DNA of 64,000 nt. Source: Valencia hispanica (taxonomy: Eukaryota > Chordata > Actinopteri > Cyprinodontiformes > Valenciidae). Numbering within the stretch: position 1 is the first letter of the stretch; each line of letters begins with the position of its first letter. The position numbers were made by a program, and so were the translations under genes. Positions 33,960 to 46,179 of the stretch are shown here, in pieces. The DNA lies in assembly GCA_963556495.2 (NCBI GenBank), contig OY747705.1, forward strand, positions 21,292,501 through 21,356,500. Direction: 5' to 3'. Below the pieces are notes generated by a model. It searched no databases. It had not been told where the DNA came from and saw nothing but the letters and a program-made list of their open reading frames with translations.

Positions 33960-36390
33960 ATATGGATCTGAAAGTAAAGTAAGTGGGATTAAACTTTTAA
34001 TTAGTCCAACAAACACACAAATAAATCTATTTTTGCTAGAATAGTATGTGTAAAAAAAAAAAAAAATTTTTGTAAAACTTTACAAAAAAACCAACAAAAA
34101 AAACAGATGTAGACTTGTGGATAATTGATATTAGCTGCCGTTAGCGTTGCCCTTCAACAAATGCACATATGGTTAAAGTCGAGCAGCACCTGAAGTTTTA
34201 ATTCCCACAAGTGGGAATTGATTCAGTTAAATTTCCCTGATGACAGTTTAAAGCAAAGAGAGTATAATTAGGTGAAAAGCCATTTAATACAGAAGGACCA
34301 ATGCCTTCCTATGAGAGGTTATTTTAACAATGATGGGCAGCTCGTAGAGCAACACAACAACAGATGGCAGAGTGCATGAAAACGGATAGACACCAAAAGA
34401 AGAAGTTTGAAAGTACTTACTAAAAAGCAGGCTGGCTATAATTAGTCAATAAGAAACAGGTGCAGTGGGGGTGGTGAGAATGCTCGACCTCAAGAGAGAT
34501 TTCACTCAGGAACCCTTTTTTTATATTCTCTTCATCTGTGTCCCCCTGAGTGATTATTGTTCTCGCTTTTCCTGTTGCTGCTTTTTAAATATACAACAGT
34601 CAGTGTCCCTCAGTTGTATGTACGCAGGTGTGCAGTGTCTCTCACAAAAGCACAGGGTGTGCAGTCTTGCTGGGCATGGGTTTGAATATTTTTAACCTGA
34701 TGTGTTTTCTCACAACCACACACAGAGTGCTTGGCTGGGCCTTTTTTAAGCTTTGGCTTTGATGCATCTGGCACTGGGTTATACTTGCATGCTAATTCAC
34801 AACAGAGCAAAAACAGCAAAAGAGAACAAAATGAAATTGATAAAATTTGAAAATAGACAATACTTTGCAGTTTGTAGTAGCACTTTACTATTCATTGCTC
34901 CCAAGAGAGCACTTATGTGTGGCACTCTGAGTGACAGCTTCCATTAAGAGGTGTCACATTTAGCTGCACGCAAACAATGGGCCTATGATGTGAGATTAAA
35001 ATGACTTTATAAATATAAAGGTGTGAGGAAAACAGAGATAGATTAAGAGATAAAGCTGTTAAGTTGTTGTGTGGAGACATTCGTATGTGATCACACGAAG
35101 AGGAGTGTGAACACTGTGGTTTTAACATGTTTACTCATCACACAAGAGTTCCCATAAAGCCACACATAAATCTGCCTTAATGGCCAAGAATTTGTTCGAA
35201 GCTTTAGCTCTAGCTACTAATAATATAAGTCCAACTTTAAACCCTTAAAATCCCAGTGATAAGCAGAAAGCAGGCTACAAAAAGGTAGAAAAAGTGATTA
35301 AAATAGAATATGTACGAGAGATCGACTCAAAATGAAAAATAAAGCACAGACAGACCTCAGAATGACCTCTTGACTTTATCTTAACTGGACCTGCTCCAAT
35401 GATGAAACTCAATTTATACAAATATAGGCAATCACATCCCCTTTAAATAAATATTTATGTGGGTTCCACAACAACTTTGTGGCTACTGGTTTGGATCTTG
35501 TTGGGTTCCTCAAGGCTCCCTTGTTGAGCCCCTTTTACTAATAATCTGCAAAACTCCTCAGCTCGGATTGTGGAGTAATAAACATCTCTTTCAAAATGTT
35601 AATGACAAACAACTTTCTATACTTATGTCCCGTGATGCACTTTTGCATCTCACAAATGTTTTGTTTCTTAGTCTTCTCCAAAGTTAAGAACTTCAAAGTA
35701 AGATGCATGCCCAAACCTAAAATGTATAATTACTGGTTAGAAGCCTCCAACTTTACTGTTGTTTGCTAGGAATGCTAGCATGAATGGTTAAATATCAATA
35801 AACCCATACAAAACTTGAAGAAGGAAAGACTTAAGCACTTATTGTTTCCTGTCACATTTTTCAAGTGGTCTAGACAGGTAGGAGGTGAGAATGGGTCAGA
35901 CTAGCCAAATACGTGGAGTGTGTGACAGATCTTACGATCAGCTGCCCGCACCGCAATACCCATGTTGGGCTTTTGGAGCTGAAAATACTTAAACTCTGTT
36001 CTACACTAAGCAACTCCTAAACATGCACAGTTTTTTAAGGGTTTTATAAATTGAGATTTTGTGGAATCAATGAATTTAGAAAATAATAAACTGCAGTACA
36101 TTTCTCAATTCATTGTGAGATTATTTCTTAATATATTAAAACCACTAAGTGCAGCACACAAATGAAGTGATCTGTTTGTTGCAACTGAGACAAGGTTTCT
36201 GTTGTTTATTTATATGGCTAGTCAGTTAGGGAGTCCTCTGTGTTGTGTACACTGTTAAATATTGCTGGCTGCAGATGTTGAAGTCGGAATCTGGTTTACA
36301 TTTGTGAATTCAGCAAAACCGAAGAGCTGTTTTACAGAGTTGTGTGTGAATTTCATATTTTTGTAGTTCAAAATACAAAATATTTAGACT
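33960..36390. other. Intergenic stretch without recognised gene
   Basis: No domain-bearing ORF, RNA gene or clear repeat terminus; poly-A and poly-T patches near 34050. Confidence 0.4.
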
Positions 36391-36392
36391 AT

Positions 36393-36652
36393 CAAACATG
36401 GAGAAGCAGCTTTCAGCTTCTATGCTCCCCTTATCTGGAACAAACTTCCAGACCACTGCCAAGTTACTGAAACACTGAGCTGTTTTAAATCAAGGATACA
36501 AACCCATCTGTTTGGAGCTGCCTTTGAGTATTGTGCCATTTGTTTTATGTGTTTTATGCTTTATTACAGTTTTTACTTTATCACCCAAAGCTCATTACCT
36601 AGTTATTGAAAGTGTGCTATACAAAGAAATTTACCTTTCCTTGCCTTGCTTA
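36393..36652 (+). mobile_element. L2-like LINE 3' end
   Basis: Same family as 22421-23235: 'catggagaagcagctttcag', 'ctccccttatctggaacaaa', and the tail 'gaaagtgtgctatacaaa' with CCTTG repeats. About 260 bp, non-functional. Confidence 0.85.
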
Positions 36653-36877
36653 ATCTGGAGGCCTCAATAATTTGTATTTCAGGGCTATAATAATTTAAAG
36701 TGTAACTGAACCCCATGAAAAATCATAACCCCGCCCCCAGACAACATTTGAAAAATTCTACAAAGTCGGCGGTGCCAGGAAGCATGGAGGGGTATGGCCA
36801 AGTGTGGAGGAAAAGCGAAGGGGGGAATGTGGGGTTAGCAAAGCTAACCAAGCAAATTAACACCTAACTATACTTGA

Positions 36878-37425
36878 TTAGATTAATGACAGAAGATCCT
36901 CCAAATCCAAAATGCTGCTGCCAGAGTCCTAAACAAACCAGGAAAATTTACGTTATCACACTAATTATCACATCACTGCACTGACTTCCTGTTTGTTGAA
37001 AGGATAGATTTAAAATTATTTTTGATAGTCTAAAAGGCAGTGAATGGTTCTGGGCTTAAATATGTTTCCGAGTTGTTAGTCAGGAACCACGGGCCATGTA
37101 GATCCCTCAGGTGATCAGAGACCTGTTTACGCTGTGTTCCAAAGATGAGAACTAAACAAGGGGTGACAACATTTGGTTTCTGCGTTAAGGAAGCTTGGTA
37201 ATCAACTTCTTATAATCCTAAGATATTACAAAACATTTTGAAAAGATTATGGTTTATGGCCACATATTGCTTCTTTCCTTTTTAATATGAAGCTTACATT
37301 TTTACATTTGTTATTTAAATATTTTTTATGTATCTTACATCTGTTTCGTGGTTTTGAATTACTTTGAATTCCCCTCTGTATAAATGGTGCAGTATAAATA
37401 ACTTTGAATTGCCTTGGTTAAACAT
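36878..37425 (+). mobile_element. Degraded LINE ORF2 C-terminal fragment
   Basis: Weak reading through 'ccaaatccaaaatgctgctgcc', 'ctgcactgacttcctgtttg' and 'gaccacgggccatgtagatcc' corresponds to Q-N-A-A-A-R-V, L-H-W-L-P-V and the following block of fish LINE ORF2. Many frame breaks; ends near an 'actttgaattgcctt' tail. Confidence 0.55.
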
Positions 37426-37742
37426 TTAAATCACAATTGAAAATTGATATCATTTTTATTCCATTTGCCTAAAGAGTATTTTCTGGGCTTATTTGGTGTT
37501 ATGACCTGGTCAAACATGGACGGAAATGTTCTTTTAGTATTACATATTACATAACATTGAAGAAAATACTTTCTCAGGGGATTGGGCGTGGTTTAGGGGA
37601 GGGGGGCGGATGTAGGGGGTAACCCAGTGCATCAACTCGCTAGACCATTAACACTGACATTTCTATGATACAGTTATCTTGAGTTTTTTTGACAAATCTG
37701 TGTATTTCTGCAAATAAACATGTCTTTTTTTTCTTCTTTTTT

Positions 37743-37744
37743 AG
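37743..37744 (+). other. Splice acceptor of the second NFIL3-like gene
   Basis: A long T-rich tract (37723-37742) ends in TTTTTTAG at 37744, 31 bases before the ATG at 37776. This implies an upstream non-coding exon. A G-rich patch at 37576-37620 lies inside that intron or is the promoter; undecided. Confidence 0.6.
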
Positions 37745-37775
37745 GTTTCTCCTTTTTATTTGTTTTACCTTTAGC

Positions 37776-38513
37776 ATGGAGTCCCTTTCCCCTCCTTTCC
37801 AAAGAGGGGAAGAAAGTGCTGTTTTCCATGTTGAAAGTGATCTGGTGCGTAAAGGACCCCGACGCAAAAGGGAATTCATACCAGAAGAGAAGAAGGATGC
37901 ATTCTATTGGGAGAAGCGTCGCAAGAACAATGAGGCAGCCAAACGGTCACGGGAGAAGAGAAGGTTGAATGACTATGCACTGGAGACTCATCTCATGGCT
38001 CTGAAAAAAGAAAATGCTAGACTTAGTGCTGAATTGATGGCCATCAAGCTCCACTTTGGCCTGGCTCAATCCACGGCCTATATGGGTCGCCAAAGCAACC
38101 AACTGCAGCACCATTCTCACAGCAGCGCCCAACCCAGCACCTATCACCAATCCCTGCAAGGGAACCCCTACTGGGGTACCAGAGACTCTTCTGTTATGCC
38201 CGGTCACCAGTCCTCTTACCCGTTTTTAATTCCTGCATATGCCCTTCACACAATGACGGGCTATTCTTACTTAAACGGATCTGGCACAAGTGGGTCTGGT
38301 GTCCTAGCACCTCTTGTCCTTCCCCGAAATCTGCTGCCACCCTATTCAGGGTGTCCTGGAGCTCCTCTGACGAAGCCCTTTCCCACCCGAGCTACTTCTG
38401 ACGAAGAAGAAGAGCAGCAAGTACCAGGGGTACTGTACCAAACCCTCCCCCATCACAAATCAAGCACAAGAAGAGACAAAAGTTCTCCACAAAGACAATA
38501 CATGTCTGACTGA
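37776..38513 (+). CDS. nfil3-like: NFIL3/E4BP4-like bZIP transcription factor (245 aa)
   Basis: A nuclear bZIP factor with the canonical NFIL3 signature: [20 protein letters not shown], basic region [17 protein letters not shown] (47-63), then a zipper with heptad residues L69, L76, L83 and I90 ending in KLHFGL. D-box binding and repression are expected from the family. The ATG at 37776 is preferred over the upstream in-frame ATG at 37689, because 37689-37744 is an intron tract and the N-terminus MESLSPPF is NFIL3-like. The C-terminal part is His/Ser/Gln-rich with a hydrophobic [14 protein letters not shown] patch and an acidic run DEEEE near residue 208. At 245 aa it is much shorter than mammalian NFIL3 (about 460), so the C-terminal region is compact. 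It lies 11.1 kb downstream of, and parallel to, the first NFIL3-like gene. No frame damage was seen. Confidence 0.95.
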   Translation: MESLSPPFQRGEESAVFHVESDLVRKGPRRKREFIPEEKKDAFYWEKRRKNNEAAKRSREKRRLNDYALETHLMALKKENARLSAELMAIKLHFGLAQSTAYMGRQSNQLQHHSHSSAQPSTYHQSLQGNPYWGTRDSSVMPGHQSSYPFLIPAYALHTMTGYSYLNGSGTSGSGVLAPLVLPRNLLPPYSGCPGAPLTKPFPTRATSDEEEEQQVPGVLYQTLPHHKSSTRRDKSSPQRQYMSD

Positions 38514-39215
38514 CAAAAACTGGAGAATTTAACTTCTTTTACATATACTTTTCACCAAGCTTAATTTTAATTTCTGTCATTTGAAATATTGCTAAAAAAA
38601 AAACAGGGCCCAATTTGTCTAAGCTGATGCCACAAAATGCACACAACATTATATAAAAGCAAACAGAGCAAATAACCCACTCTGCTGACAATTGGTGTAA
38701 CAGCAGCCTCTCATTCAACATGTCCAGCAGTGTGTGATCCAACATGTTCTGCTGGGTCAGAAGACATGAGAAAAGGACCATTTACACTACATAATGCCTC
38801 CCAAAAGTGTGTAAACGTTTCAAGTAATGTATGCTCTGCACGAATCTTTGACTACTTCAGCTCTGCGGTCTGTACTTGCTGTAGGATTAAAAAAATGTCA
38901 TTATTAATAGTTTTGATTCTAGACATAACATAACTGCACATCACATTATAATATAAGCTGTGAACCATATACATAAAGGGACTTTCAGCTGACCAAATCT
39001 CTCTACATAGCTTAAGTATTAGCATAATTAATATGTCTGAAGGTTTACCAAAACTGACAACGGCTGTGTGTGCTTAGCTGAAAGGAAGCATAATAACTGA
39101 CACCTTTGGTTTTTCTAGTGAGGGCACATTTAGACATCTTTTTCAAACCCGTTACCACAGGGTGTTTGAATTTTTTAGTATTAAAATACAAACAGGAATT
39201 ATGTTATTTGATTTA

Positions 39216-39221
39216 AATAAA
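39216..39221 (+). terminator. Candidate polyadenylation signal of second NFIL3-like gene
   Basis: AATAAA 0.7 kb after the stop codon in AT-rich DNA. Closer variant signals may exist, so this is only a candidate. Confidence 0.35.
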
Positions 39222-39312
39222 CAAGGTTTGAAACTGTGTAATGCAGGCACTTGTCTTTTGTTAACTGTTCAAATTCTTTAGGGGTCATATGCTGTTCTTT
39301 AGCTTTAGAAAC

Positions 39313-39790
39313 ACAGGTTCATCTCAATAGACTGGGACATCATTGCAAAGTTCATTTATTTTAATGATACAATTTTAAGAAATGAAACTCATGTATCAAA
39401 TAGATTAATTATATATTTCAAGAGTTTATTCTTTTATTTTGATGAATATGACTCACAGTTAACAATATCACAAAATGCAGTGGAAAAATAGATCACATCA
39501 TAATAATTAATAAAGCTGTTTTAATACAGAAGGATTACATTATGATCTACAGAGCCATAGGGAAGACTACTGACTTCATAGTTGCCCAACAAATAGTCAT
39601 TTACACCCGCTACAAGTAGAATAGGTACCAAAGATCTCTGCTAACGAAGCGAGTTGTTCAGAGTTTTCTATCTAAGCATATTAAGGGAAAGTTGAGTGTA
39701 AAGTAGAAAATAGGTGCTCAAGCAGCAGAGAGAACAGCAGTCTAAAGAGGATTGTGACAAAACCCATAGTTTAGGGGAGTGTCATAAGTT
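39313..39790. mobile_element. Mariner/Tc1-type DNA transposon relic
   Basis: Begins 'acaggttcatctcaatagac' and runs into 'aagttcatttattttaatga' and 'gaaactcatgtatcaaatag', the terminal region of a widespread fish mariner-type element. Later text ('agcagcagagagaacagcag') is internal. No coding frame. Confidence 0.55.
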
Positions 39791-39811
39791 CTGGACTGCA
39801 GATGCAGATGC

Positions 39812-40105
39812 GGATGTGGCGAGAGGCAGGGTACACCCTGGACAAGTCGCCAGTCCATCACAGAGACATAAAGGACAAAAAACCATGCACACACACACTG
39901 GTACCTAAGGGGAATTTAGAAAAAACCAATTCACCTAGCAGTCATGTTTTTGGACTGTGCGAGAAAGCTGATGTACCTGGAGAGATCCCACGCTGCACAC
40001 GGAGAACATGCAACCTTCATGCAGAAAGACCCCAGGCCAGGATTTGAACCTAAGACCTTCTTGCTGCAAGGTAACAGTGTTACCAACTGCGCCACTATGC
40101 AGCCT
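39812..40105 (-). mobile_element. tRNA-derived SINE-like repeat (inverted copy)
   Basis: Reverse complement of the family at 32851-33196. Antisense B box ggatttgaacct at 40040-40051, 'cggagaacatgcaacc', 'gtcgccagtccatcacagag', and the tRNA-like head 'gcgccactatgcagcc' at the right end. Inserted beside the mariner relic. Confidence 0.8.
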
Positions 40106-40109
40106 GAAG

Positions 40110-41235
40110 AGAATAAAACATTTTTCCATCTTAAGGGAAAATCTGTCAAAATACAGCTAATAACAACCCACTAAACTTTTTCTAAAGCCATGTGTGAAAC
40201 AGCAGTGCTAGAAAATACGTGTCACGTTTTTCTTGATGATTCCCACTGGAGCTGTTATTAACATTTAAGTCTCTTTTAAATTTCACTATATAGTGCTTGG
40301 CAGGGTTAAAAATGGGGTTGTAATGTAGTTTGTCCAAGTGGCGTTGCCAAAGTGTGACGTTATTGGCAAGCACAGGGCCCCCGAGCAGATCTGGTACCTA
40401 CACCAGAAGTGAAACAGTGCGGGATCATCTGGGCTGAGTGCAATGATTGGCCAGGTTTTCACAATGGGAAATGTAGAAACAACATGTTTCAAAGAAAAAT
40501 CTGTAAACTAACCATATTTTAATCAATGTACATTAATTTATTGTCACATTCAATTGTTTTTAATGCCTGGAACTGTACTTTAATGGATTCGTCTGGAATA
40601 TTTAGCCATTGATCTTAATGTTTTCATTTAGTTATTCAGTTAATCTAAAAACTACAATCTTAGACTCAGTTACACAAAAGAATCTTCCAGCTTGCTCTAG
40701 CTTGTCTGAAGAGTTTGCATGTCATATTATTCAAAACAGCCAATGACAGGACGTGTTGCAAAAATGGAAATGACAACTTCATATTGTTTATATAATTTGC
40801 TTTAATTTCTTTTAAAAAGCCTTTGTTTGGGTGGGCCCTGCTCCAGAGTGGGTTGCCCACCTATAGCCACGCCCCTGCTTTGAAGGTTAAGTTAGCTATA
40901 CTCTTAGCTAAACCTTTAGCTTTGTCCTTTTCTGTTACGCTGTTACGCTGATACGCTGGTATACCCACTAGAAAAGGTTCCAAATTCCCGTATACCCACT
41001 AAGAAGAAGGAGTTGCTGTGTTTTTATAACGTCTATATTTTATTGAGACATTCAGAAACAAAACATTTAATAAAACATTTTTTATTTGATAGAGTATTTA
41101 TAAGATCTGTTGCTCATTTTCTTCCTTTTTTTATTTTATTTGTTTGGTTGTTAAAAGTTGCACTGGCTTTCCAATGAGTATTGGATGTTTTTTTTATAGA
41201 TGCTGCTGTAGTTCATAATCCATACAAAAAGGACA
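40110..41235. other. Intergenic stretch without recognised gene
   Basis: Nothing supported, apart from a short direct repeat 'tgttacgctg/tgatacgctgg' near 40940-40960. Confidence 0.4.
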
Positions 41236-41239
41236 ACTT

Positions 41240-41600
41240 TATTATTATGCTATTGTCATGTTTGTAGAGACGGACTCAGATGCAGAGAGCAGTTTGGATT
41301 GGTTGTTGCCCATATTTAATAAAAGTATTACCCAGAGTACGGGTTGAGAGGACGAAGAGACCACAGAGGGAGGGGTTGACGGAATCTTTGACAGTTTCCA
41401 CAAACACGAGAGACAATGATGAGGGATCATGAAAGGTGGTTAGAAGAGGAACTGGCAAAGGGCATGAGAGACGATGGGGTGTATAAAGGAGAGGACAACA
41501 ATGGGAAGACTAATGAGACAACAGGAGACAGGTGTAGATAATTAGGTCACAGGGAGACAGGGAGTGACCCAGACAGGAAGACAGTCATGCCGTGACAGCT
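41240..41600. repeat. Unclassified purine-rich repeat-like segment
   Basis: GA-rich text from 'gtcatgtttgtagagacgga' to 'gtcatgccgtgacag' differs strongly from its flanks. It resembles the style of 47281-47810 (GGAGG/CAGG-rich, 'ggtgagttttcacctgagga'). No ORF or terminal repeat proven. Confidence 0.4.
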
Positions 41601-42339
41601 ATGTGTTGATGTTTTTCTCTGCCTCACTGGCTGTTCAATGGTCAGTTAATGTCAATTCAATTCAGTTTATTTATATAGCGCCAATTCACAACAGATGTCA
41701 TCTCAAGGCACTTTAGAAGAAAAGTCATTTCAATACAGTCATACAAACATTCCAATTAGTTTAAAGTTTTAGTTAAGGAATCCCAGCAGATTGCATCGAG
41801 TCACTGACTTGAGGTTGCGTCCCATTGATGCAGACTTCCAACCACAGTAATCACTCAGCAGTCCCTCATACTGAGCAAGCATGTAGCGACAGTGGAGAGG
41901 AAAAACTCCCCTTTAACAGGAAGAAACCTCCAGCAGAACCAGGCTCAGTAGGAGCGGCCATCTGCCACAACCGCCTTGGGGTTTGAGAGGACAGAGCAGA
42001 GACACAGAAGGAACAGAAGAACTGATGTAAGAGAACTTTCTATATTAAAGGAAAAAAAGGACACAGGGGATGTTCAGCCACTGAGACCATCATCCCAGTC
42101 GACGCCCCCCGTCCAACAGAGCATTGTAGCTAAGCAGGATACCAGAGCAGGTGTACCTTCTATGGGGAGAAAAACACTGAGAGAAAACAAAGTTAACAGT
42201 CGAAATATCAGCATATAATGCAACTAGAGAGTAGTAGAAAGAAAGTAGCAGAGTGAAGAAAAGTGGTCAGTCTGTCCTCCAGCAGTCTAAGCCTATAGCA
42301 GCATAACTACAGAGATAGCTCAGGATGACCTAAGCCACT

Positions 42340-43635
42340 CTAACTATAAGCTTTATCAAAAAGGAAAGTTTTAAGCCTGGCCTTAAAAGTAAACAGAGTG
42401 TCTGCCTCACAGACTAAAACTGGGAGCTGGTTCCACAAGAGAGGAGCCTGATAACTAAATTATCTGCCTCCGATTCTACTTTTAGAAATCGTAGGAATTA
42501 TAAGTAAACCTGCAGTCTGAGAGCAAATAACTCTGTTGGGAACATATGAAACAATTAGATCTCTGATGTATGATGGAGCTTGATTATTAAGGGCTTTGTA
42601 TGTAAGAAGAAGGATCTTAAATTCTATTCTGGATTTAACAGGGAGCCAATGAAGGGAAGCTAAAACCGGAGAAATGTGATCTCTCTTTTTAAAATTCATC
42701 AGAACTCTTGCTGCAGTATTTTGGTTTAACTGAAGGCTTTTAATTAAATTTTGCGGACTTCCTGATAGTAAAGAATTACAGTCGTTCAGCCTTGAAGTAA
42801 CAAATGCATGGACTAGTTTCTCAGCATCACTCCTGGACAGGATATTTCTAATTTTAGCAATATTCCAGAGGGATTTGAATGTCATGTCTTGGTCAGAAAT
42901 AACACCATGGTTCTTTATGTTATTACTGGAGGCCAATGTAATGCCATCCAGATGAAGTGATTGACTAAGCAGTTTCGTTTTTAGAGCTTCTGGTCCAAAG
43001 ACAGCAACTTCTGTCTCGTCAGAATTTAAGAGCAAAAAGTTTAGAGTCATCCATGTTTTTATGTCTTCCAGACATGCCTGTAATCTACCTAACTGACAGG
43101 GTTCATCAGGATTTATGGATAAATATAGTTGTGTATCATCGGCATAGCTGTGGAAATTTATCCCATCCTGTGTAATGATTCTACCAATTGGAAGCATATA
43201 TATAGTGAAAAGAATTGGTCCAAGCACAGAACCCTGTGGAACTCCACAAGTAACTCTTGAGAGTGAAGAAGATTTATCATTTAGATGAACAAACTGGAAT
43301 CTGTCAGACAAATATGATTTAAACCAGGCTATTGCTGTTCCTTTGATCTCTGCAACATGTTCCAGTCTTTCTAAGAGAATATTGTGATCGATTGTGTCAA
43401 AAGCAGCACTGAGATCTAATAAAACCAGAACAGACACATGTCCATTATCTAAGGCCACTAGAATATCATTAGTAACCTTCACCAGTGCTGTTTCAGTGCT
43501 ATGATGAGCTCTAAAACCTGACTGAAACGCTTCAAACAGCTCGTTACTGTTCAGATGCTCACACACTTGATTAGCAACTATTATCTCAAGGATTTTGGAT
43601 AAGAAAGGAAGGTTAGATATAGGTCTGTAAGTCAC
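42340..43635 (-). pseudogene. L2-type LINE ORF2 reverse transcriptase and C-terminal part
   Basis: A 391-codon open frame (42460-43635) carries YRPISNLPFLSKILE, LFEAFQSGFRAHHSTETAL, VLVLLDLSAAFDTIDHNILL, GVPQGSVLGPILFTIYMLPI and the catalytic [11 protein letters not shown], so all RT motifs 1-5 are present. It ends at a TAA where the copy at 51.8 kb has a Ser codon. The same frame continues with FSYQAPLLWNQLP and TFKARLKTFLFDKAYS to the natural stop at 42340. Transcribed opposite to the NFIL3-like genes. Confidence 0.88.
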
Positions 43636-44429
43636 TGTCAGCTTGATTGAAGGAAGGTTTCTTAAGTAAAGGTTAAATTACAACAATTTCAAATTCCTGT
43701 GGTACATATCAATTTACTAAGGATAGATTCATCATATCTAAAATGGTGCCAGGAACCAAATGGAACACTTCTTTAAACTAGTTGGTTGGGATTGGGTCCA
43801 ACATTCAAGTTGAAGGTTTAGATGAGGCTAATATTTTTGATAATCCCAAAAGCTCAACTGAATCAAAACAGTCCAAACACAAATAAGTTTCTACAGTTCT
43901 CTCCGATGCTGCTTCACTTACTGAGAAAGAAGTAATCATGTTTGGGAGGATGCCAAAAGAATATTAATTAAATTAATATCTATTAATGTTTAAATAAATT
44001 ATTAGAATAAATTTTATTTATGAAGAATCCCATAAAGTTGTCACTACTAATAGCTGGGGGAATAGTTGGCTCAACAGAGCTATGACTCTGTGTACGTTTG
44101 GCAAATGTACTAAAAAGAAACCTAGTATTGTTCTTATTTGCCTCTATTAAAATATGAAAAATATGAAAAATATGTTGTTCTAGCTTGTCGAAGGGTCTTT
44201 TTATACAGCAGTAGACTGTTTTTCCAGGTTAAATAGGAATCCTCTAGGCGTGTAGAGCGCCATTTTCTCTCCAATTTCCTAGTATTCTGCTTTAAAGTAT
44301 GCAGCTCTGCATTAAACCAAGGAGTCAGCCTCCTATGGCTAATTACTTTCTTTTTTAAGGGGGCTACACCATCTAATCCCAAACACAATGAGGAAGTAAT
44401 GCTATAAACCAGACCATCAATTTCGGATG

Positions 44430-44790
44430 GGTTTGTCATGTGTCTCAGCTTCCAGCCCCATTCATTCCATCTCCTCATCATCGTCCTCACCTGTGTCTCC
44501 AATCATCCACACCTGATCCTCCTTACCTCATGCCTTTATAACCCGTCACTTCAGTTCACTCAGCGCCGGATCATTGACTGATGTCTCCATAGTGTGTCGC
44601 CCCGCTCGTGTGTTGGACTGTCTCTCTGTTCCTGCTGTCATCACCATCAGAACGATCATCATCATCACCATCTCCACCACCAGCATTCTATAAACCTTTG
44701 CACTTTACCTGCTTCTGCTTTTGGGTCCATGCATCTCCTGACAGGGTTAGAGATGGAATTGCAGCCCTCCACTGTGTTACTTTGAGACAA
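44430..44790. mobile_element. Foreign insertion inside the L2-type LINE
   Basis: LINE sequence is lost between the 'TNPSEIDGL' linker block and the endonuclease end. The interval is C/T-rich ('caccatcagaacgatcatca', 'gacggatcattgac', 'tgcctttataacccgtcact') with CpG-bearing promoter-like text. It looks like the end of another, unclassified element; boundaries are approximate. Confidence 0.5.
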
Positions 44791-45699
44791 TGAGGAAAGT
44801 AAGAATGGAACAGATTATTTAAAACTTGTTACAGCATTCTCTGATAAAGCTCTACTTTAATGAAAATTTCTTTCAGATTTAAGATGGTCAGTAAATTCAA
44901 AAGTTATTAAAAAGTGGTCAGACAGAACCGGGTTATGTGGGCGGACTGTTATTTCCTCACACTCAATACCGTATGTCAGTATAAGGTCCAAAGCGTGTTT
45001 ACCTGAGTAGGTAGGTCCCTGTACTTTTGAAGTAAAGCCAATTAAGTCTAGGATAGCATTAAAGGCTGCATTTAGGCTATCACTTTCAGTGTCTACATGA
45101 ATATTGAAAGCCCCCACTATAATGACCTTATCAGTATTTTAATACTAAATCAGATAAAAATGTGAGATCTGATCCAAGAATTGAGAGTAAGAGCCAGGTA
45201 GACAATACAAAACCACAAACAAAAATGGTCTTAATTTTTTACAACTTGGAGGAGGAAAAATAAGGGTTAGGTGTTCAAAAGAACTGTAGCTATCAATTGG
45301 TCTGGGATTAATTAGTAAATCAGAATGAAAACGGTTGCAACTTCTCCTCCTCAACCTGTACTTCTAGAAATGTGAAAGTTTAAATAATTGGAAGGAGGTG
45401 ACCCATTTATACTGACACAATCCTCCTGCTGCCACCAGGTTTCTGTGAGACAAAACCGATTAATTTGATTATCACAAATCAAGTCATTTACTAACAAAGT
45501 ATTTGAGGAGAGAGATCTTATGTTTAATAAACCACATTTAATAGTTTTATTTTTCTGTTTAGTCAAAGTCGTATTTATCTTTATTAGATTTTCATGATTT
45601 GCTTTTGTTGGATTAACTTTTACTTTAAAATGTAATTTAGCTGCATCTGGGAGGGTACTACTGGACGGATGTTGCTCCAGGACAGGGCTGTTCAAGTAT

Positions 45700-46175
45700 A
45701 TTAGAGTATACCACTAGAATAAACTAGACCACACCGTTGGTTAAGTCTTACTTTTGTTCTGAGTGCAAAGACCGTAGTAATTCATGTTTGCATTCATTCA
45801 CGTAGAGATTCATCAATGTGATTAATAATTAAGATTAAGCTCCTTAATATAAATATTGCAACATTTGATTTGATCATTTGAATGCTTAACCACCATATAA
45901 TTGAATGACCTGTCCCGTCTCTTTGCATTTGCATGGATTAACTCGGGGAAAATAAAACATTTTCATTATGCTTGCATTCTGTATTTCTCGTATACACAAA
46001 TACTTGCATGCAGGCATAGAATCCAAATATCCAATTAGGATACATTTAATGCATTTTAACCTTTGAGTACTATTTATTACAGTATATTTCATAATTAAAC
46101 TTAATAATTGAGCCAATTTCCCCCAATAAATGACACTGGAACGCTAATCATGTTACAAAAGTCAGTTCCCTTTTA
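45700..46175. repeat. Dispersed repeat, paired with 53985-54215
   Basis: Shares 'agtatac.actaga', 'tctgagtgcaaagacc', 'taattgagccaatttccccc' and 'gctaatcatgtta.aaa.gtcag' with 53985-54215, in the same order and orientation. Class unknown, no ORF. Confidence 0.55.
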
Positions 46176-46179
46176 AGAA

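Larger units (their letters stand above)
41652..45700 (-). mobile_element. Near-full-length L2-type LINE, broken by frameshifts and an insertion
   Basis: On the minus strand: an endonuclease start ([20 protein letters not shown], 45351-45695), endonuclease end (FNIHVD..., LSDHFLITFEF, 44857-45117), a linker with LTPWFNAELHTLKQNTRKLE (44134-44502), then RT and C-terminus (42340-43635). The 3'UTR runs to 41652 and ends in the TGAAT repeats shared with 16247 and 51001. The copy is dead: several frameshifts, a nonsense codon near the C-terminus, and a foreign stretch at about 44430-44790. Confidence 0.85.

Noticed and set aside
37689..37775. Upstream in-frame ATG extending the second NFIL3-like protein by 29 residues
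   Set aside because: The extension is a poly-pyrimidine tract ending in a splice acceptor at 37744; NFIL3 proteins normally start close to the MESLSPP-type sequence.
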